From Rhodalgimonas zhirmunskyi (GTDB lineage: Bacteria > Pseudomonadota > Alphaproteobacteria > Rhodobacterales > Rhodobacteraceae): a DNA stretch of 64,000 bases. The translations under genes and the position numbers were made by a program. Below the pieces are notes generated by a model, which was given only the letters and a program-made list of their open reading frames with translations, made no database searches and was not told where the DNA came from. The DNA lies in NCBI GenBank assembly GCA_030848925.1, contig JANFFA010000003.1:372001-436000 (forward strand), read 5' to 3'. This document shows, in pieces, positions 27,612 to 35,811 of this stretch. Within the stretch, counting starts at the first letter, position 1; every line of letters starts with the position of its first letter.

Positions 27612-29057
27612 ATGAAACCTCAACTGCCCCAGACTTTCAAGAACGCCGCGATCGTAAACCCCGTCCTCGAGAATCCCGCATATAACATAGCCGCCAAACC
27701 CGCCCTGTCCGACGCCCTACCCCGTCGCGAAATCCTTGGCCTTCCGGTTATCGACGCGACAACCGGGCAGACCGTGGAAGCGCTCTTGAACGACACGGCG
27801 CGTAGCCGCGCGGCACGCAGCGTCTTCTTCCTGAACGCGCATTGCGCCAACCAGCGCGCAAGCAATCGAGCTTATGCAACAGCGTTGGCGCGGGCCGATG
27901 TGGTCCTGCCCGACGGAATCGGCATCGAGTTGGCTGCACGGATGACAGGCGGGCCGCTGACGGAAAATCTCAACGGCACTGATTTCACCCCAGCGCTGCT
28001 GCGCGAAGCCGCGAAACGCGGGCTTTCGGTATTCCTATTCGGCGGGAAGCCGGGCACCGCTGAAAGCGCCGCGGCGAAACTGACCACGACGATCCCCGGC
28101 CTGCGCATCGCCGGAGCGCTTGATGGCTACGATGGCGCGGCGAATGAACAACACGCTTTGGCGCGGATCAACGCTTCTGGCGCTGATATCCTGCTGGTCG
28201 CCATGGGTGTTCCGATGCAGGAGCTGTGGATTGACCGTCATCTCCCCGATCTTTCGCCGCGCCTTGTGCTGGGCGTCGGGGCGCTGTTCGATTTTCTGGC
28301 CGGAAACGTCCGCCGCGCGCCGGCTGTTGTTCGCCAGGCACGGATGGAATGGGCCTGGCGCCTTCTGCAAGAGCCGCGCCGCCTGGCAAAACGTTACCTG
28401 ATCGGCAATGGCACCTTCCTTGCCCGGGCCTCGGCACATGCCCTGCGCCTCGCGGGTCGCGAGGCCGTCACCAAGCGGGCGATGGATATCGTGCTGAGCG
28501 GTATCCTGACCACGTTGCTATCGCCCCTTTTGCTTCTGGTCGTGGCGCTGATCAAGATCGACAGCAAAGGACCGGCGCTGTTCAAGCAAGAACGCGTGGG
28601 CCGCAACGGCCGGATTTTTACCGTGCTGAAATTCCGCACCATGCACACCGACGCCGAGGAACGGCTGGCCGAAATTCGGGACCAATCCGACCGCGAAGGC
28701 ATCTGCTTCAAATCGCGCAACGATCCGCGCGTGACGCGGGTGGGCCGGTTCCTGCGCCGTTATTCCGTGGATGAACTGCCGCAGATCCTCAATGTCTTGT
28801 TCGGTGACATGTCGCTTGTTGGCCCGCGTCCCGCCCTCCCGCGAGAGGTTGCCGCCTATCCGCAAGCCGCGCTGGAACGGCTTAAGGCGCGCCCCGGCAT
28901 CACCGGCCTCTGGCAGGTTTCAGGACGGGCCGACATCGGGTTCGACAAGATGATCGATATGGACGTGGCCTATGTCCGCTCGCGCAGCGTGCTGCTCGAC
29001 GTGTTGCTTCTGGCGCTTACGGCGCGGGCTGTTCTGTCCGGGCGCGGCGCCTACTGA
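27612..29057 (+). CDS. Fusion: WecG/TagA/CpsF glycosyltransferase + undecaprenyl-phosphate sugar transferase
   Basis: Bifunctional protein of 481 aa. Residues about 40-275 are a GT26 (WecG/TagA/CpsF) domain, with FFLNAHCAN, DVVLPDGIGIELAAR and VAMGVPMQELWI. Residues about 287-480 are a bacterial sugar transferase, the priming enzyme that loads the first sugar phosphate on the lipid carrier. This half has one membrane segment (about 293-313) and the motifs KFRTMHTDAEE, RRYSVDELPQ, GPRPALP and RPGITGLWQVSGR. The start at 27612 follows GGAG. Fusing priming and second-sugar addition implies sequential action on one lipid-linked intermediate. Confidence 0.9.
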   Translation: MKPQLPQTFKNAAIVNPVLENPAYNIAAKPALSDALPRREILGLPVIDATTGQTVEALLNDTARSRAARSVFFLNAHCANQRASNRAYATALARADVVLPDGIGIELAARMTGGPLTENLNGTDFTPALLREAAKRGLSVFLFGGKPGTAESAAAKLTTTIPGLRIAGALDGYDGAANEQHALARINASGADILLVAMGVPMQELWIDRHLPDLSPRLVLGVGALFDFLAGNVRRAPAVVRQARMEWAWRLLQEPRRLAKRYLIGNGTFLARASAHALRLAGREAVTKRAMDIVLSGILTTLLSPLLLLVVALIKIDSKGPALFKQERVGRNGRIFTVLKFRTMHTDAEERLAEIRDQSDREGICFKSRNDPRVTRVGRFLRRYSVDELPQILNVLFGDMSLVGPRPALPREVAAYPQAALERLKARPGITGLWQVSGRADIGFDKMIDMDVAYVRSRSVLLDVLLLALTARAVLSGRGAY

Positions 29058-29063
29058 GCGGCA

Positions 29064-29105
29064 CAAAAGGATAGGAACCTATCCAAACGGATAGGTTCCT
29101 GATCC
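29064..29105 (+). promoter_or_regulatory. Tandem GGATAGG palindromes upstream of the sensor/kinase genes
   Basis: GGATAGG-AA-CCTATCC (29069-29084) is a near-perfect palindrome, and a second site GGATAGG-TT-CCTGATCC (29089-29105) follows. The two GGATAGG cores are 20 bp apart, two helical turns. They end about 68 bp before the start of the secreted SUOX-fold gene. This is the strongest copy of the motif in the locus and would suit cooperative binding of regulator dimers, possibly as feedback control of the kinase operon. Confidence 0.6.
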
Positions 29106-29172
29106 CGATGTCCGGATGCAGTTTACGTCGAGGAATGGCAGAAAAGGCGTAACGAACAAAAAGGATCGCCCC

Positions 29173-29700
29173 ATGCCGTTTGCCCGCATTTCCGCCCCTG
29201 CATCCCTTCTGGCCGCGTCCGTCGCGCTTGCTCTCTCGGCGTTTCAGGTCGCGGCCGAACCGCTCGCCGCCCCAACCGGGCCGGTGATCCTGACGATCTC
29301 GGGCGAGATCGAGCACACCAACGGCGATGGCGTTGCCGCCTTCGACATCGACATGCTGCGCGCTCTGGGCGAGACCGACATCGTAACCGAAACGATCTGG
29401 ACTCCCGACCAGCACCGCTTCACCGGCGTCCGACTCAAAACCCTGCTCGAGCGTGTCGGCGCCGAGGGTGGCACGATCAAGGCAACGGCTATCAATGACT
29501 ACGCCGTGGCGATCCCAAACACCGATGCGACGCCAGAGGGGCCAATCGTTGCCTATGAGATGGACGGCAAATTGATGTCGCGGCGCGACAAGGGGCCGCT
29601 TTGGGTCATCTATCCCTTCTCTTCTTCGAGTGACTACCGCACCGAGGTGATCTACTCTCGTAGCATATGGCAACTCGACCGGATGATTATCGAACAATGA
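29173..29700 (+). CDS. Secreted SUOX/molybdopterin-fold protein lacking cysteine
   Basis: Periplasmic protein of 175 aa. A signal peptide (about residues 1-28, cleavage after QVAA) precedes one domain resembling the oxidoreductase molybdopterin-binding (sulfite oxidase) fold, with segments TPDQHRFTGVRLKTLL, INDYAVAIP and RRDKGPLWVIYPF. The protein has no cysteine at all, so the residue that ligates molybdenum in true enzymes is missing and catalysis of the usual kind is unlikely. It overlaps the hybrid kinase gene by ATGA (29697-29700), which suggests that it works with the kinase, perhaps as a periplasmic ligand sensor. That role is inference. Confidence 0.8.
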   Translation: MPFARISAPASLLAASVALALSAFQVAAEPLAAPTGPVILTISGEIEHTNGDGVAAFDIDMLRALGETDIVTETIWTPDQHRFTGVRLKTLLERVGAEGGTIKATAINDYAVAIPNTDATPEGPIVAYEMDGKLMSRRDKGPLWVIYPFSSSSDYRTEVIYSRSIWQLDRMIIEQ

Positions 29701-32216
29701 CAGATGCCTTTTCGACCCGTCGAAAAGGCCGATTCTCGTTTCTTCGCCCCGGTCATGCACTGTTGGGCGCGATCGGGTTCCTTTGTGCCTTTGCGATTGC
29801 CTTTCTCATCTCTGAAATTGTCGAAGAGTTGCGCTATCTGAACTCTGCCAGTTCCGACAACGTGCACTGGGTCCTCTCCCAGGCTGAGGTCGAGTTCCTT
29901 GAATTCAGCAACGCCGTGGAAACCGCTCGGAGAGAGCCGAACGAGGCCGCACTCAACCATGTGATTGTCGAATTCGACGTGTTCTATAGCCGAATGGTGA
30001 CACTCGGCACCGGCCTACTCTACGCCGACCTGCGCAAGATCGACGCCTTTGGCGGATCAGTCGCCGAAATACGCCGGAAACTCGGCGCGATGGTGCCGGT
30101 AATCGACGGCCCGAAAGTTCAGCTTCGTAGCGAATTGGGAACCTTGGCAAACGAGGCCCGAGAGATCCGCCCGCTTCTGCGCACGGTTGCAACAAGGGGC
30201 CTGCAATTCTTTGCTGAACGTTCGGATCAAAGCCGGGATTCGGTGGCCTATACGCTTCTGCGACTTGCCGCGATCACGGTCGCACTGGTTTTGGCGCTGG
30301 TGGTCGTGCTGATTTACAACCGGCGCGTCAGCAGGCAGACCGAAAAGCGCGGCGAAGAACTGGCAGATGCCTACACGCGCCTCAACACGATTTTGCAGAC
30401 ATCGCTCGACGCGGTGGTGGTGTCCGATCTCGAAGGCCGGATTTTGAATTTCAACCCGGCCGCCGAGCGCATTTTCCAGCGATCCTACGCTGACGTGATC
30501 GGCAAGGACCTCGCCGAGGTCATCATACCCGATCACTTCCGCGAGGCGCATTACGCCGGGATGAAACGCATGAAAGCGACCGGTAAGCACAAGGTCGTAG
30601 GACACGGCCGCATCCGCCTTGAAGCCATGCGCGCCAATGGCGAAGTTTTCCCTGTCGAAATGGCACTGGAAAAAGCGCAGACCGGTGAAGACGAAATGGT
30701 GGTCGGTTTTCTGCGCGATATTTCTCACCGGGTCGCCTCTGAAACCGAGCTTGTCGAGGCCCGTGATCGGGCGCTTGCCGGGGAAAAAGCCAAGGCCGAA
30801 TTCCTTGCCATGATGACGCACGAGATTCGCACGCCCCTCAACGGGCTGCTTGGGAACCTTGCGCTCATGAAGAAAACCCAACTTTCCCCCGCACAAAACC
30901 GCTATGTGCGGAACATGGGTATTTCGGGCGGGGTGCTGATGCATCATGTCGATGCGGTGCTTGATGTCGCCCGGTTCGAATCCGGCGCTTCGGTCACTCG
31001 TGAAGAAGACGTGCACATCGGCCGCCTTGTTCAGGATATCGTAGACAGTCAGGCCAGCGCCGCCGAGGCCAATGGCAACCACATCCAGTGGGGCTGGATC
31101 GGCGAGCCGTTGGAATGGATCAGGATCGACGCGTCGCGCCTGCGGCAGGTTCTTCTCAACCTTGTCGGCAACGCAATCAAGTTCACCCACGATGGCCGCA
31201 TTCTGATTGAAGTCGAGCAAACCGAAGGCTTGCAAAAGGACGACAGGACATGCGGCCTAGACATCCGGGTGATCGACTCGGGCGTCGGTATCTCCGAAGC
31301 AGATCAGGATCGTGTCTTCAATGACTTCCAGACTGTCGATCAGTCGCGCATCGAAGGCCAGGCTGGCACCGGCCTCGGCCTTGGCATCGCGCGCCGGTTC
31401 ATCGAGGCGATGGAAGGCGAAATCGGGTGCGAAAGCACCCCCGGAGAGGGCAGCGTCTTCTGGCTTCACGTGCCCGTGGCCCCGGTCGCGCGCCCCGAAG
31501 AGCGGATCAGCCAAGCTCCAAAAACCGCGCCGGTTGCTTCGCTCGACATCCTCTTGGTCGAAGACAACGAGATCAATTTGGAACTCGCGCGCGAGATGCT
31601 GACCGGGCTTGGCCATCGCGTGACCGAAGCTCGTGATGGTGAGCAGGCCGTCGCCACCGCGCAGGCCCGCCTGTTTGATCTGATCCTGATGGATATCCGC
31701 ATGCCCCGGCTCGACGGCCTCGGCGCGACCCGGGCGATCCGCTCTGGCGATGGGGCAAGCCGCGCGGTGCCGATCATTGCCTTCTCGGCGAATGTCCTGC
31801 CTGAAGCGAAAGATCGGTTCACGGCTGCCGGCATGTCCGGCTTCCTACCCAAACCGTTGAGTGAAACGGAGTTGCAGCAGGTCATCGCCCGGTTCTGTGG
31901 CGCCGACCAATCACAGCAGGAAGCATCTCCATCAGACCGAAACGTTGATCCAATGGCCCACTTGCGCACAAGGTATCTGGATGAAACACGCGACTTGTTC
32001 AACTGGCTTGCAAGGTTGCCTTCAGATCTCGGTGAAATTGCGGATCGCGCTCACAAGATCGCAGGCAGCGCAGCCGCATTCGGCCAGCCCGACCTGCGCG
32101 ATGCCTTGATCGAACTCGAAATGGCGGCGGAAAGCGGCCATCTTGATCGCGTGGAAGACGCCATTCATGGGGCTCGCGAGGCGTGGGAAAGCGCGCCGGA
32201 ACCCACCCTGGGTTAA
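29697..32216 (+). CDS. Hybrid sensor histidine kinase (PAS-HisKA-HATPase-REC-Hpt)
   Basis: Inner-membrane phosphorelay kinase of 839 aa. Transmembrane segments at about 20-42 and 187-207 enclose a helical periplasmic domain. A PAS domain follows (about 225-345), then HisKA with His375 (MMTHEIRTPLNG), HATPase with N488/N492 and DSGVGI at 527-532, and a receiver with Asp666 (LILMDIRMP). A C-terminal Hpt domain carries His786 (DRAHKIAGSAAAFG). All phosphotransfer residues are present. It is coupled by ATGA to the secreted SUOX-fold gene, and the probable final acceptor is the LuxR-type regulator encoded at 26711-27325. Confidence 0.94.
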   Translation: MTDAFSTRRKGRFSFLRPGHALLGAIGFLCAFAIAFLISEIVEELRYLNSASSDNVHWVLSQAEVEFLEFSNAVETARREPNEAALNHVIVEFDVFYSRMVTLGTGLLYADLRKIDAFGGSVAEIRRKLGAMVPVIDGPKVQLRSELGTLANEAREIRPLLRTVATRGLQFFAERSDQSRDSVAYTLLRLAAITVALVLALVVVLIYNRRVSRQTEKRGEELADAYTRLNTILQTSLDAVVVSDLEGRILNFNPAAERIFQRSYADVIGKDLAEVIIPDHFREAHYAGMKRMKATGKHKVVGHGRIRLEAMRANGEVFPVEMALEKAQTGEDEMVVGFLRDISHRVASETELVEARDRALAGEKAKAEFLAMMTHEIRTPLNGLLGNLALMKKTQLSPAQNRYVRNMGISGGVLMHHVDAVLDVARFESGASVTREEDVHIGRLVQDIVDSQASAAEANGNHIQWGWIGEPLEWIRIDASRLRQVLLNLVGNAIKFTHDGRILIEVEQTEGLQKDDRTCGLDIRVIDSGVGISEADQDRVFNDFQTVDQSRIEGQAGTGLGLGIARRFIEAMEGEIGCESTPGEGSVFWLHVPVAPVARPEERISQAPKTAPVASLDILLVEDNEINLELAREMLTGLGHRVTEARDGEQAVATAQARLFDLILMDIRMPRLDGLGATRAIRSGDGASRAVPIIAFSANVLPEAKDRFTAAGMSGFLPKPLSETELQQVIARFCGADQSQQEASPSDRNVDPMAHLRTRYLDETRDLFNWLARLPSDLGEIADRAHKIAGSAAAFGQPDLRDALIELEMAAESGHLDRVEDAIHGAREAWESAPEPTLG

Positions 32217-32236
32217 GGCGCGCAGCCGACATCCCC

Positions 32237-33451
32237 TTAGGGTAGGATCGCCCCCGCGGCTGCCACCGTACCCAGAAGCCCCGCGACCTCGGCAAGGTTC
32301 GTAAGCTGGCTATCATAGCAGGCAATTGAATCGCCGGGCAGCAGATAGGGATCATAGTCATCGCGGTCGGCCCGCCGCAGCATGTCTTCGATATTGCGCT
32401 CGATCACGGTTGAAATCCCGGTGATCGGATCGCGCGTGAACAACACTGCCGAGCGATGCGCACTCGTGGCGCGCGCACCGCCGACACAGTTGGTATCAAC
32501 AACCGCCTGCATGAACCGCGTGCCATAAGCCACCTCGCGCACATCGCGCCCCACCGCCGACGAAGCATTATTGCTCGCAGGTTGGGTCAGGTTGGACAGA
32601 AACAACGAAACCCCCGGCGGGCTGATTGGGCCGGGACGCATCAGGTCATCCTGAAAACACTGGCGCGAGGGAACGACGATTTCATCCCCGGTCAAAAGCA
32701 TCACATCCACCGCGTTACGGCCTTCGAACACACCGCGCATATCAAGGACATGCTTGCGCCCGCCGCGGTGCAACTCCACCGCCGAAAGATCGGCGTCCGG
32801 ACGCACCCCACCGACAGAGCGCAGAGCCGCCGACAGGTTACGCGCCTCCGTCGATGCGCCCAGCGCGTCTTGCCGCGCCCGGTCGATATCGTCGGCCACG
32901 CGTGTGCCGATCTCGATCGCGTGCGGCTCGAACACGGCACCGGAAACCGCGACATTCACACTGGCGTAATCCGCCAGCCGGACAGAAATTCGGGGGGCCT
33001 CGTCATAAAACCCCTCGCGCACAAGCAAGCGCGCCAGTTCGGCCTCTATATCTTCCGGGCTGCGCCCCTGTGCGCGGATCGAAGGCAGGAACGGCAGCTT
33101 CAGCGCGCCATCGCGCGACACGACATAATCGCCATTGAAAGTCTCGTCGTCAGCCACGCGCACATCGACAAGGTCGTTGCGCGATAGCCTTTCACCACGC
33201 AAACCCGCCGCGACAAGGCTGCCGCCCTTGCCCCCCGCGCGGGCGGCCGGGCGGCATTTCTGCGCGTTCAGGCGCGGCGAAAGCAGCATCGGTTCGGCCT
33301 CGCTCTTGGCGGGCGGATCACGATACTGCGCCTGATAGGCGCCACCGCTGCGCACCGGCCCGATGTTTTCGGGCGCAGGTGCCGGCCCACACCCGGCGAT
33401 CAGACCAAGGCCAAGGCAGGAGCCAAGCAGTGTGGTTCGTGAAAACGACAT
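32237..33451 (-). CDS. Wza-like polysaccharide export lipoprotein
   Basis: Outer-membrane-associated export protein of 404 aa. The start at 33451 (MSFSRTTLLGSCLG) follows AAGGGACAG and gives a lipobox LIAGC (Cys21). A Poly_export domain (about residues 75-170, with VVSRDGALKLPFLPSIRAQG) is followed by SLBB-like repeats (VAVSGAVFEPHAIEIG and LLTGDEIVVPSRQCF). It is transcribed away from the flippase gene, with a shared GGATAGG site between them, and converges on the hybrid kinase gene. Confidence 0.88.
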   Translation of the reverse strand: MSFSRTTLLGSCLGLGLIAGCGPAPAPENIGPVRSGGAYQAQYRDPPAKSEAEPMLLSPRLNAQKCRPAARAGGKGGSLVAAGLRGERLSRNDLVDVRVADDETFNGDYVVSRDGALKLPFLPSIRAQGRSPEDIEAELARLLVREGFYDEAPRISVRLADYASVNVAVSGAVFEPHAIEIGTRVADDIDRARQDALGASTEARNLSAALRSVGGVRPDADLSAVELHRGGRKHVLDMRGVFEGRNAVDVMLLTGDEIVVPSRQCFQDDLMRPGPISPPGVSLFLSNLTQPASNNASSAVGRDVREVAYGTRFMQAVVDTNCVGGARATSAHRSAVLFTRDPITGISTVIERNIEDMLRRADRDDYDPYLLPGDSIACYDSQLTNLAEVAGLLGTVAAAGAILP

Positions 33452-33530
33452 ATCTGTCCCTTGTATAGACTGATCCGGTCTTAGCGCGAACCGGGATTCA
33501 TGGCTATTCGCATTATTGGATGTAAGCGCT

Positions 33531-33556
33531 ACCCGAACGGATAGGAGGCAATTCCT
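33531..33556. promoter_or_regulatory. GGATAGG motif in the Wza-like/flippase divergent promoter region
   Basis: CCCGAACGGATAGGAGGC, core 33539-33545, lies 88 bp from the Wza-like start and 99 bp from the flippase start. It matches the 5' flank (CCnAAC) of the site at 29089. A single site could serve both divergent units. Confidence 0.5.
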
Positions 33557-33643
33557 TCGCGGCCTGTTGCCCTCCTGCCGCGCCCGAGACTCCCCGAACA
33601 GCACGAATTATTGGTTAGCGAAATCTTAAAAGGACGCTGACCC

Positions 33644-34873
33644 GTGACAAGACCCGCCCCTTCCATGCTGAGCCACCTGATGGCATACGGCGCTTCCGAG
33701 ATCGCGACCAAGCTGTCGCGGCTGGGTGTGGTGATCGCCGTCGCGCGCACGCTCGACCTCGCCGAGATCGGCGTGGCTGCTGCGGCACTGGCCACGGGCG
33801 ATCTGCTGAAATCACTGACCGAAAATGGCATCGGCCAGCGCATCATCTCCGCGAAACAGGCCGATCTGGACGCCACATGCAACCGCGCGCATGGCTTGTT
33901 CTGGATCTGGTGCCTTGGCCTCTTCGTCGTGCAATCCGCGATCGCCGCCGTGGTATGGGCCGTGACCGGTAATCCGGCCCTGGCCGCACTGATCCTCGTG
34001 CTGGCAGGCGAATACCTGTTCATGCCCGGTGGCTTGGTGCAGACCGGCCTTGCTTTGCGCGCAGGCAAGTTGAAGCAGACCGCCGCGATCGCCGGCGGGC
34101 AAGCGGTCATCGCCAACTTGCTCTCGGTTGCGCTGGCAATGGTCTGGCCCTCGGCGCTGGCGTTGGTGCTGCCTCGGTTGCTGACCGCCCCGTTCTGGCT
34201 TCTCTCGATGCGCCGCCTGCACCCCTGGACGTCCAAGCCTGGGGCTGGCCGCGCCCCAATCCGCCCCTTCATTCGCTTCGGTTGGCCGATCCTCGGCACC
34301 GAAATCATAAAGACCGCGCGCCTGCATGCCGACAAACTGATCATCGGCGCGCTGCTCGGGCCCGAAGTTCTGGGGATGTATTTCATGGCCTTCAATGCGG
34401 GCCTCAGCCTTGCCACTTCGTTCTCGACCGCTTTCGCCGCCGTGCTGTTCCCGCACCTCTGTGCCAGCAACGACCGCGCTGCCTCCATGCGGCAAGGTCT
34501 CGCTGTCTCGATTGGTCTTGTCGGGCCGGTGGTGATCGCGCAGGCCCTGCTGGCACCATGGTATGTGCCGCTGCTGCTTGGCACGGGCTGGGATGGGTTG
34601 GCCGAACTGGTCTCGATCCTCTGCCTTGTCGCCATCCCCACGATGCTCTGGACTGCAACTGCCGGCTGGCTCCGGGCCGAAAATCAACCCCTGCTGGAAC
34701 TGCGCGGTACGGCCATCCTCACTGTAGCGATGATCGCCAACACCGTCATCGCCGCCCCCTACGGCCTGACCGCCATCGCTTGGGGCTACCTCGCGACCGC
34801 CTGTGTCACAATGCTCTGGCTCTCGCGTCCCGCGCTTCAATTCGCTTTGTTCCCTACACGAGTAAAGGCTTGA
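33644..34873 (+). CDS. Oligosaccharide flippase (Wzx-like)
   Basis: Polytopic membrane protein of 409 aa with about twelve hydrophobic segments of the MATE-like flippase superfamily. The N-terminal part (GASEIATKLSRLGVVIAVARTL) and the middle segment (LHADKLIIGALLGPEVLGMYFMAFN, read in parts) are typical of lipopolysaccharide biosynthesis flippases. The expected role is to move lipid-linked repeat units across the inner membrane. It heads a plus-strand run with three glycosyltransferases; the next gene begins 3 bp after its stop. Confidence 0.87.
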   Translation: MTRPAPSMLSHLMAYGASEIATKLSRLGVVIAVARTLDLAEIGVAAAALATGDLLKSLTENGIGQRIISAKQADLDATCNRAHGLFWIWCLGLFVVQSAIAAVVWAVTGNPALAALILVLAGEYLFMPGGLVQTGLALRAGKLKQTAAIAGGQAVIANLLSVALAMVWPSALALVLPRLLTAPFWLLSMRRLHPWTSKPGAGRAPIRPFIRFGWPILGTEIIKTARLHADKLIIGALLGPEVLGMYFMAFNAGLSLATSFSTAFAAVLFPHLCASNDRAASMRQGLAVSIGLVGPVVIAQALLAPWYVPLLLGTGWDGLAELVSILCLVAIPTMLWTATAGWLRAENQPLLELRGTAILTVAMIANTVIAAPYGLTAIAWGYLATACVTMLWLSRPALQFALFPTRVKA

Positions 34874-34876
34874 TCC

Positions 34877-35800
34877 ATGCCTCTTTTTTCCGTCGTCATC
34901 CCCGTCTACAACGCCGCCCTCACGCTACCCGCGACCATCGCAGCGCTTCAGGCCCAGACCGTCACCGATTGGGAATGCATCCTTGTCGAAGATGCGTCCA
35001 CCGATGACAGCTGGCAGGTGGCCGATGCGCTGGTGCGCACCGACCGCCGCCTGACACTGGTGCGCAACCCCGGCAAAGGCCCGAGCGCCGCGCGCAACCA
35101 CGGCGCTCTGACACTTGCCCGCGGTGAAATCATCGCCTTCTGCGATGCCGACGATCTTTGGCAACCTCGCAAACTGCAGGGGGTCAGCCTCCGCATCCTC
35201 GACCGCGGCGCTGACGCGGCTTTCGGTCGGATCGGCTTCTTTCGCGATACTCCCGAGGATGTTCGCACCCGGTCCACCCTACCGATGCGGCCTGTCACGG
35301 TGCCGATGCTGTTGGGCGAAAATCCCGTCTGCACCCTATCAAACCTGTCGTTACGCCGGTCGGTGTTTGCCGCTCTTGGCGGGTTTCGCGAGGACATTGT
35401 GCACAACGAAGACCTCGAATTCCTGATCCGCCTCGCCGGCAACGGTCATCGCATCGAAGGGATCGAGTCCGACCACGTGCTCTACCGGCTCAGCCCGCAT
35501 GGACTTTCGGCCAATCTCGACGCCATGCGCGCCGGGCGGGCCGAAGCACTGCGCACTGCGGCAGAGCTGGGCTACCGCCCCGACCCGCGCGCCGAGGCGA
35601 TCCACCTGCGCTATCTCGCACGGCGCGCACTGCGCCTTGGCGCACCGGCACGCATGGTGCGCCGCTTGGTCATCGAAGGCTGTCGCGAAGACGCGCGCGC
35701 CTTTCTTCTTCCCGCCCGGCGCGGCGCATTGATCGCATGCGCTGCTCTCACCCTTCCCATCCTGCCGCGCGCCCTGCGCCGCAAACTGTTCTCGAACTGA
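34877..35800 (+). CDS. Glycosyltransferase family 2
   Basis: Cytoplasmic glycosyltransferase of 307 aa with a GT-A fold. The N-terminal nucleotide-binding part is SVVIPVYNAALTLPATIAALQAQT in segments, with EDASTDDS, and the metal-binding DxD is FCDADDLW (about residues 92-99). The C-terminal third is basic, Arg/Ala-rich and lacks a membrane helix except for a weak hydrophobic stretch near residues 280-298. It shows clear resemblance to the next gene, so the two probably arose by duplication. Confidence 0.9.
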   Translation: MPLFSVVIPVYNAALTLPATIAALQAQTVTDWECILVEDASTDDSWQVADALVRTDRRLTLVRNPGKGPSAARNHGALTLARGEIIAFCDADDLWQPRKLQGVSLRILDRGADAAFGRIGFFRDTPEDVRTRSTLPMRPVTVPMLLGENPVCTLSNLSLRRSVFAALGGFREDIVHNEDLEFLIRLAGNGHRIEGIESDHVLYRLSPHGLSANLDAMRAGRAEALRTAAELGYRPDPRAEAIHLRYLARRALRLGAPARMVRRLVIEGCREDARAFLLPARRGALIACAALTLPILPRALRRKLFSN

Positions 35801-35811
35801 GGAGTCCTCAC

